A DNA stretch of 64,000 nt from CAZDQL01 sp964507325 (lineage in GTDB: Bacteria; Planctomycetota; UBA1135; GCA-002686595), in contig CAZDQL010000008.1 in NCBI GenBank assembly GCA_964507325.1, positions 1 through 64,000 on the forward strand, read 5' to 3'. This document shows, one piece after another, positions 59,094 to 64,000 of this stretch; within the stretch, counting starts at the first letter, position 1, and every line of letters begins with the position of its first letter. The position numbers and the translations under genes are program-made. Under the pieces are notes generated by a model. The model did not search any database, was not told where the DNA came from, and saw only the letters and a list, made by a program, of their open reading frames with translations.

Positions 59094-60151
59094 TGGTCCG
59101 CCGCCGAGGATCGGATGCCGCGGGGCCTTCATCACCTTGGGGAGGTCCGGTTTTGGCTGATGACGTGCACATCTCGGTCCTGGCCGACGAGGTCGTCGCC
59201 CTGCTGGGGGGCAGTGGCGACGCGAATGAGCTCGACGGTTGGATCGTGGATGCGACGCTGGGTGCCGGGGGGCACTCAGCGGCTTTGCTCGGGCGCTTCC
59301 CGCGCGTGCGTGTTCTGGGCACCGATCAGGATCCTGAGATCCTGGACGTCGCGCGGGAGCGCCTCGAGCCCTTCAATGACCGGGTACAGATCGAACGCGC
59401 CCGGTTCTCCGAGTTGTCCCGGCTCTTGCGTAAGCTCGGGATCGCTCGACCCGTGGGTTGGCTGATGGATCTGGGGGTGAGCTCGCTGCAGCTCGACCGT
59501 CCGGAGCGCGGCTTCTCCTTCCAGTTCGACGGCCCCCTCGACATGCGCATGGATCCCCGCCGCGGTCGCACCGCCGCGGACATCCTCAACTCCTGGGATG
59601 AAACGGATCTGGCGGACCTCTTCGAGCACGAGGGGGGAGAGCGCCGGGCGCGCCAGATCGCCGCGGAGATCGTGCTCTGGCGCCGGCGCGTGCCCTTCAA
59701 GCGCACCGGCGCCCTGGCGGATCTGGTGGCCCACGTCAGCGGGCGTCCAGGGGGTGGGGGGCGCATTCACCCTGCTACCCGCGTGTTTCAGGCCCTGCGC
59801 CGCGCGGTCAACCAGGAGGGGGACGAGCTCAACGACGGTCTGAGAGCCGCCGAGTGGTGGCTCGCCGACGGCGGCGTCCTGGTCACCCTCGCCTTCCACT
59901 CCGGAGAGGACGGGGTGGTCAAGCGCTTCCTGCGCGAGGGGGGCCACGGGGGACGCTGGCAGGCCCTGACCAAGAAGCCGCTGCGCGCCAGCCACGGGGA
60001 GTGCCGCGACAACCCGCGCGCGCGCTCCGCCCTGCTGCGCGCCGCCCAACGCACACGTCGCCCGGGTTCGGGCGGCGCACCTCCTCCCGCGCGCACCCTC
60101 GCGGGAGATCGCCATGAGGAAAGAGGGGTCGGGAAGGGGGACGGGTCGTGA
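59093..60151 (+). CDS. rsmH: 16S rRNA (cytosine-1402-N4) methyltransferase RsmH (MraW)
   Basis: This 352-residue SAM-dependent enzyme methylates C1402 of 16S rRNA. HISVLADEVVALL (about residues 26-38) is the usual start region. The SAM-binding loop is DATLGAGGHSAALL (about 53). The catalytic-side motif is GWLMDLGVSSLQLD, and the late region LVTLAFHSGEDGVVKRF is characteristic. About 25 residues precede the conserved start, and a TTG at 59153 would remove most of them; I prefer ATG 59093 because of its TGATG overlap with mraZ. The C-terminal 30 residues are variable. Confidence 0.93.
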   Translation: MVRRRGSDAAGPSSPWGGPVLADDVHISVLADEVVALLGGSGDANELDGWIVDATLGAGGHSAALLGRFPRVRVLGTDQDPEILDVARERLEPFNDRVQIERARFSELSRLLRKLGIARPVGWLMDLGVSSLQLDRPERGFSFQFDGPLDMRMDPRRGRTAADILNSWDETDLADLFEHEGGERRARQIAAEIVLWRRRVPFKRTGALADLVAHVSGRPGGGGRIHPATRVFQALRRAVNQEGDELNDGLRAAEWWLADGGVLVTLAFHSGEDGVVKRFLREGGHGGRWQALTKKPLRASHGECRDNPRARSALLRAAQRTRRPGSGGAPPPARTLAGDRHEERGVGKGDGS

Positions 60152-60402
60152 TTCGACTCGTGCTCTCCTTCTCGATCTCCTCGGCGGTCCTCGTTCTCGG
60201 CTTGTACACCGCCTACGTGCAGTCACAGAACTTCGCGCGCGCCGCCGAGCTCGATCGGCTGCAGCGCTCCAGCGAGTGGCACCTGCGTCGTACCAGTGAG
60301 CTCCGAGAGGAGCTCGAGCACTTGGAATTCGAGCTTGCGATTCTCCAGAATGCGGAGCACGAATCCACTGACGACAGGGGAAGGCACAGGGCGAGACACT
60401 GA
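60148..60402 (+). CDS. ftsL: FtsL-like membrane coiled-coil protein
   Basis: This is an 84-residue protein with one membrane helix at about 4-25 and a coiled coil after it (ELDRLQRSSEWHLRRTSEL and REELEHLEFELAILQNAE). This shape, and its place between rsmH and a class B PBP, is that of FtsL, a small division protein of the FtsQLB complex. Sequence alone would not prove it, as FtsL is poorly conserved. GTG 60148 overlaps the rsmH stop as GTGA, and the stop overlaps the PBP start as TGATG. Confidence 0.7.
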   Translation: MIRLVLSFSISSAVLVLGLYTAYVQSQNFARAAELDRLQRSSEWHLRRTSELREELEHLEFELAILQNAEHESTDDRGRHRARH

Positions 60403-62981
60403 TGCGCCACGAGGGGGGGGCGACTGGCTGGGGTGAGCCCAGCGTGAGACCGGCGGGGGCATTCGTCATCATCGGAGGAGTGCTGCTCGCCGTCTGCGGC
60501 AAGGCCACCCACATCGCGCTCTGCGCGCAGGGGTGCCAACCCCAGCCGCTGCGCGAGGAAGCCGCCCCCTGGCCCTCGTTCGAGATCACCGACTGCAGCG
60601 GTCGGCCGCTGGCGCTCTCGGTGGAGTGCTTCGACCTGACCGCCTCGCCTCGCTCTCTTTGGCGCTCGCACACCCCCGACCACATGGCGAACCGCATCGC
60701 CGAACTGCTCGGCGATCGCTCCGGGGTCGAGGTGCTGGAACGCCTCCTGCCGGAGCCTCCCGCCGGCGAGCCGCTGGGGCTGGTGCGCGTCCAAGAGCCG
60801 CGCCTCTTGCGCTTCGATCGCGAGGCCGCCCGCGCGGTGGACCACTGGATCCAAGAGGGGGCCCCCGAGGGGGGGCGCGAGGGGGAGGGGCCCCTGGAGG
60901 GATTCTGGCTGTGCCCGCTCGACGGGGACACCTGGACCCTGGAGTGGGCGCCCGCCTTGGCCCTCTCCCAGGAGGCGCGCGTCACGCACCTGGGCGAGGA
61001 CGCCGAGCATCGCCCGGACCGCTGGACCCTGCGCCTCCTGGCCGATCTCTCTCACCTGGTCATCGCGGCCCACCGCGAGGGTTTGCCGCAGGAGCTCGAG
61101 GAAGCGCTCGCCCCGCTCACCGCCCGCGAGCGCCGCGCCGCCCTGCGCGACGCCCTCTGGGCGGAGCTCCTGCCCAGCACCTTCCGCGTCGTCGAGCGCA
61201 AGGTCGGCCCGGTGGTCGCCCACACCCTGCACGAGCTCCTGATCGAGGAGGCGGTCTCCCCCTGGCAGCTCCAGCTCGTGCAGCAACTCGATCGACGCCA
61301 CCCGACGCGTCCCGCCGGGACGCCGCTCACCCTCCCGCAGGTCGGATCGGATGGGGAGCTCGAGGTCGACCCCGCCCCCGTCGCCCGCGACGACGCCTTC
61401 GCGATCCTGGGGCACTGGGGCGTGCTCGGCCGCGAGGACGCCGAGGAGCGCGCGCGCTGCGAACGCGACCGCGAACCGGGGCTGCTCGATTGGACGGCGC
61501 CCGGCGATCCGGTGGAGGAGCGCACCTGGGAGTTGGAGACCCAGTGGCGGCCGTGGAGCGGGGTGGAGCTCCTGTGCCACACCGAGATCGCATCGCGACG
61601 CTGGAAGGAGCGCCTGCACGAGGGCGCGCGCAGCTACACGCGTCGCCCGCGCAGTCTCGCGCGCGATCGCCGTCACCGCTGGGCCGACCGGCGCGTGCCC
61701 GACTACTTCCAAGGCTCGCGCGACGGACTCGACGTGCCGCGCTGCGAGACCACCCTGGACGCCGAGCTGCAGGAGTTCCTGCACACCGAGCTCCTGGCCG
61801 ATCTCGACCGCTTCAAGGCCGCCGTCGCCCAGGGGATCGTCGTCGACGTCGCGAGCGGCGACGTGCTGGCGGTCGACGGCGTCTACGGCTACGACATCAG
61901 CGGCTTCGCGCCGATCCGCCACGCCTTCACCCCCGGCTCCACGATGAAGGCCGTGGTCATGGCAGTGTCTCTCGACCACGGCAGCGTGACGCCGGAGACG
62001 GTCTTCCCCACCTACTCGCCGAACGGCATCGTGGTGCGCGAGGGGCACGCCAGTCACCGCATCCGCGAAGCCCTGGGCGCGCCCGAGGAGAGCCACCTGA
62101 CCGCGGCCGAGGGCCTGGCCCACTCGGTCAACGCGATCCTGGTGCAGGTCGGGCTGACGGTGCCGGCGCCGATCCTGCGCAGCCAGCTCGCGGCCCTGGG
62201 GTACCAGACGCGCCCCGGCGTGGGGCTGGGGCCGGAGGCGCTCGGCCACCTCCCCCCGCTGAGGCGCGGCACCTGGAGCAAGCCCTACGCCCACGCGGCG
62301 GTCTCCTTCGGCCACGAGATCTCGGTCAGCCTGTGGCAGCACGCCCAGGCCCTGGCGACGATCGCCCGCGGGGGCCTGTTCCGTCCCCTGCGCCTCCTAC
62401 GCGCGGTCGAGCAAGGCGACGGGCGCTGGGAGCTCGAGGTGGGGGAGGGGCGGCGCGTGCTCTCCGAGCGCGCCTGCCTCCAGGTGCGGGAGATGATGGC
62501 CTTCGCCGCCCGCGAGGGGACCGGAGAGGACCTCGCTTCGCCGGAGCACTGCCCCGAGTTCGACTACGTCGGCACCAAGACCGGCACCACCGAGAAGGTC
62601 GAGAGCGAGGTCAGCCTGCACGTGGAGTGGCCGCGGCAGAGCGAGCTGCGCGCCGCCGGCATTCCCTGGTCGCTCGAGGAGTACAAGGCGCTCATCGGCA
62701 AGCGCAACAACCTCGGCCGACGGCGCACCTGCTACACGAGCTCGATGTGCGCCGTGGGTCGCGTGGGTGAGCGGGAGCTCCTGGTGTTGGTGGTGGTGGA
62801 CGAGCCGCGCTCCAAGCTCAAGTTCGGCTCCGACGTGGCGGGCCCGACGGCGATGCGACTGCTGCGCCGCGCCCACGGCCTCTGCGCCGTCCACGACGCC
62901 GAGCCCGCGCCGCCCACTCCCCTGACCGCCTCCGCCTTCAACGCGGACGACCTGCCCTGGGCGCGGGAGGGGCTGCGATGA
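60402..62981 (+). CDS. ftsI: Class B penicillin-binding protein (FtsI-like transpeptidase), oversized
   Basis: The protein has 859 residues, against about 550-700 for typical FtsI. One N-terminal membrane helix (about 18-38) anchors it. A long region (about 50-470) has little recognisable PBP-dimer sequence apart from ITDCSGRPLALS, the family RGxIxDRxG-like start. The transpeptidase domain has the three motifs: S513-x-x-K in PGSTMKAV, S575-V-N577 in AHSVNAI, and K726-T-G in GTKTGTTEK. It cross-links peptidoglycan, presumably at the septum. An FtsI (division) rather than elongation role is inferred from the cluster position. Confidence 0.85.
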   Translation: MRHEGGATGWGEPSVRPAGAFVIIGGVLLAVCGKATHIALCAQGCQPQPLREEAAPWPSFEITDCSGRPLALSVECFDLTASPRSLWRSHTPDHMANRIAELLGDRSGVEVLERLLPEPPAGEPLGLVRVQEPRLLRFDREAARAVDHWIQEGAPEGGREGEGPLEGFWLCPLDGDTWTLEWAPALALSQEARVTHLGEDAEHRPDRWTLRLLADLSHLVIAAHREGLPQELEEALAPLTARERRAALRDALWAELLPSTFRVVERKVGPVVAHTLHELLIEEAVSPWQLQLVQQLDRRHPTRPAGTPLTLPQVGSDGELEVDPAPVARDDAFAILGHWGVLGREDAEERARCERDREPGLLDWTAPGDPVEERTWELETQWRPWSGVELLCHTEIASRRWKERLHEGARSYTRRPRSLARDRRHRWADRRVPDYFQGSRDGLDVPRCETTLDAELQEFLHTELLADLDRFKAAVAQGIVVDVASGDVLAVDGVYGYDISGFAPIRHAFTPGSTMKAVVMAVSLDHGSVTPETVFPTYSPNGIVVREGHASHRIREALGAPEESHLTAAEGLAHSVNAILVQVGLTVPAPILRSQLAALGYQTRPGVGLGPEALGHLPPLRRGTWSKPYAHAAVSFGHEISVSLWQHAQALATIARGGLFRPLRLLRAVEQGDGRWELEVGEGRRVLSERACLQVREMMAFAAREGTGEDLASPEHCPEFDYVGTKTGTTEKVESEVSLHVEWPRQSELRAAGIPWSLEEYKALIGKRNNLGRRRTCYTSSMCAVGRVGERELLVLVVVDEPRSKLKFGSDVAGPTAMRLLRRAHGLCAVHDAEPAPPTPLTASAFNADDLPWAREGLR

Positions 62982-64000
62982 TCCCCCTCTGCGAGCTGGT
63001 CGAACGGGTCGGCGGGAGTGTCACCTGCACCGGGGACCCACCCTCGATCCGCGACGTGCAGATCGACTCCCGCCGGGTGCGGGTGGGGGACCTCTTCGCC
63101 GCGCTCCCCGGGGCCACCGACGACGGCGCGCGCTTCATCGCCGACGCCGTGGCGCGCGGGGCCGTGGCGGTGCTCACCCCCCCCGGGCGCGACCTCTTGG
63201 CCGTCAACCTGGCCATGCCGGGTCTCGACGTGTGTCACTGGACCCACGTCGATTCGCACGGGGCCGCACGGCGCGCGGCCGTGCTGGTGCACGGCGCGCC
63301 CTCCCGGGAGCTCGAGGTGTGCGGCATCACCGGCACCAACGGCAAGACGACCACGGCCCACGTCCTGGGCCACCTGCTGGAGCGGGCCGACCTGGCGCCG
63401 GCGGTCCTGGGCACCGCCGGCCACCGCCTCTCCGGTGGGCGCTCCTTCGACGCCCTGCACACGACTCCCCCCGCTCCCGACCTGCAGCGCCTCTTGCGCC
63501 TGCACGCGGACGGGGGAGGGCGCGCGGTGGTGATGGAGGTCAGCTCCCACGCCCTCGTACAGGATCGCCTGGCCGGCGTCGACGTCGGCGTGGCGGTCTT
63601 CACCAACCTGACGCGCGAGCACCTGGACTACCACGGGGACATGCGCCGCTACGCCGCCGCCAAGGCCCGCCTCTTCGCGGGCTTGCGACCGGGGACGTGG
63701 GCGGTGCTCAACCTCGACGACGCCGCCTGCGACCTGATGCGTCGGGCGGCGCAGGACGCGGGTGCAGGTGTGGTGACCTACAGCGCGCGGCAGGGGGCCG
63801 ACCTCCAGGCCTCTCGGCTGCGTACCGACCTCGCAGGATCGCGATTCACTCTCGATGGGATGGGGATCTCCAAGACTGAGCTGCGGTTTCCCCTGCGTGG
63901 TCGGTACAACGTCGAGAACGCCTTGGCGGCGGCCGCCGCTGCGCGCCTGATGGGGGCGAGCCCGTCCACGGTTGTGGATGGGCTCGCCACCACCTCCGCC
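62978..64000 (+). CDS. murE: UDP-MurNAc-tripeptide synthetase MurE (partial, cut by window end)
   Basis: The first 341 codons of a Mur ligase are present. DVQIDSRRVRVGDLFAAL is the N-terminal UDP-binding domain start. The ATP loop GITGTNGKTTT spans 116-126. HTTPPAPDLQRLL, VMEVSSHAL and the MurE-typical TNLTREHLDYHGDMRRYAAA with KARLF (209-233) follow. It adds the third amino acid of the stem peptide (diaminopimelate or Lys); the specificity loop lies beyond the window. The ATG overlaps the PBP stop as ATGA. It continues past base 64000. Confidence 0.93.
   Translation, partial: MIPLCELVERVGGSVTCTGDPPSIRDVQIDSRRVRVGDLFAALPGATDDGARFIADAVARGAVAVLTPPGRDLLAVNLAMPGLDVCHWTHVDSHGAARRAAVLVHGAPSRELEVCGITGTNGKTTTAHVLGHLLERADLAPAVLGTAGHRLSGGRSFDALHTTPPAPDLQRLLRLHADGGGRAVVMEVSSHALVQDRLAGVDVGVAVFTNLTREHLDYHGDMRRYAAAKARLFAGLRPGTWAVLNLDDAACDLMRRAAQDAGAGVVTYSARQGADLQASRLRTDLAGSRFTLDGMGISKTELRFPLRGRYNVENALAAAAAARLMGASPSTVVDGLATTSA

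Noticed and set aside
1..64000. tRNA, rRNA, CRISPR arrays, prophage or integrase genes
   Set aside because: I looked for cloverleaf-like inverted repeats, periodic spacers and phage or recombinase motifs and recognised none.

Overview
The window is very GC-rich (about 70% by eye), almost entirely coding, and full of four-base ATGA/GTGA overlaps between genes. It most likely comes from the PVC superphylum, probably a planctomycete. The best marker is the 83-residue protein at 48324-48575, which has the features of the small basic protein I know as a PVC signature. Gluzincin-like proteins of the DUF1570 type, TPR-bearing secretins, signal-peptide-bearing ExbB and multi-copy ExbD, and a squalene-cyclase-like toroid fused to a membrane protein fit the same group. 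This placement is inferred from gene content; no rRNA gene is present.

Layout. 1-6622: an ExbD protein followed by a 1240-residue beta-propeller/transmembrane/alpha-toroid protein, a TraB-like protein carrying a GspG-like insertion, and a lipid-kinase-like protein. 6880-7767: a four-helix membrane protein. 7882-21846: two complete oligopeptide ABC transporter operons (binding protein, two permeases, two ATPases each), transcribed divergently from 14057-14346. 21859-22584: a HAD phosphatase-like protein.

22654-35959, all on the minus strand: two paralogous secretin lipoproteins (879 residues each) flank two TPR proteins, an ExbB, three intact ExbD genes and the wreck of another ExbD-like gene. 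Two of the ExbD genes are a tandem duplication with a period of exactly 767 bases that includes a downstream hairpin. No pilin, secretion ATPase or TonB is seen in the locus. This is the strongest candidate here for an uncharacterised envelope machine: a proton-driven ExbB/ExbD motor encoded together with secretin-type outer-membrane rings.

36189-38419: a family 4 uracil-DNA glycosylase and an MtaB-type tRNA methylthiotransferase. A short element with near-perfect inverted ends lies at 38433-38626. 38683-44049: a possible metal-transport operon (TPR lipoprotein, membrane protein, LolD-like ATPase, FtsX-like permease, ZnuA-like lipoprotein). 44046-47148: two DUF1570-like proteins, one with the HExxH zinc motif and one without. 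47492-51318: a membrane-anchored protein, the PVC small basic protein, QueE, the GTPase Der and a lipoprotein. 51517-57508: four glycosyltransferase-type proteins, one fused to a degenerate PIG-L deacetylase domain, and a HEAT-repeat lipoprotein, suggesting surface polysaccharide synthesis. 57572-64000: a Cys-rich protein, then the start of a division/cell-wall (dcw) cluster, mraZ-rsmH-ftsL-ftsI-murE, with murE cut by the window edge. This order implies a peptidoglycan-making organism.

No rRNA, tRNA, CRISPR array, intact insertion sequence or prophage was recognised.
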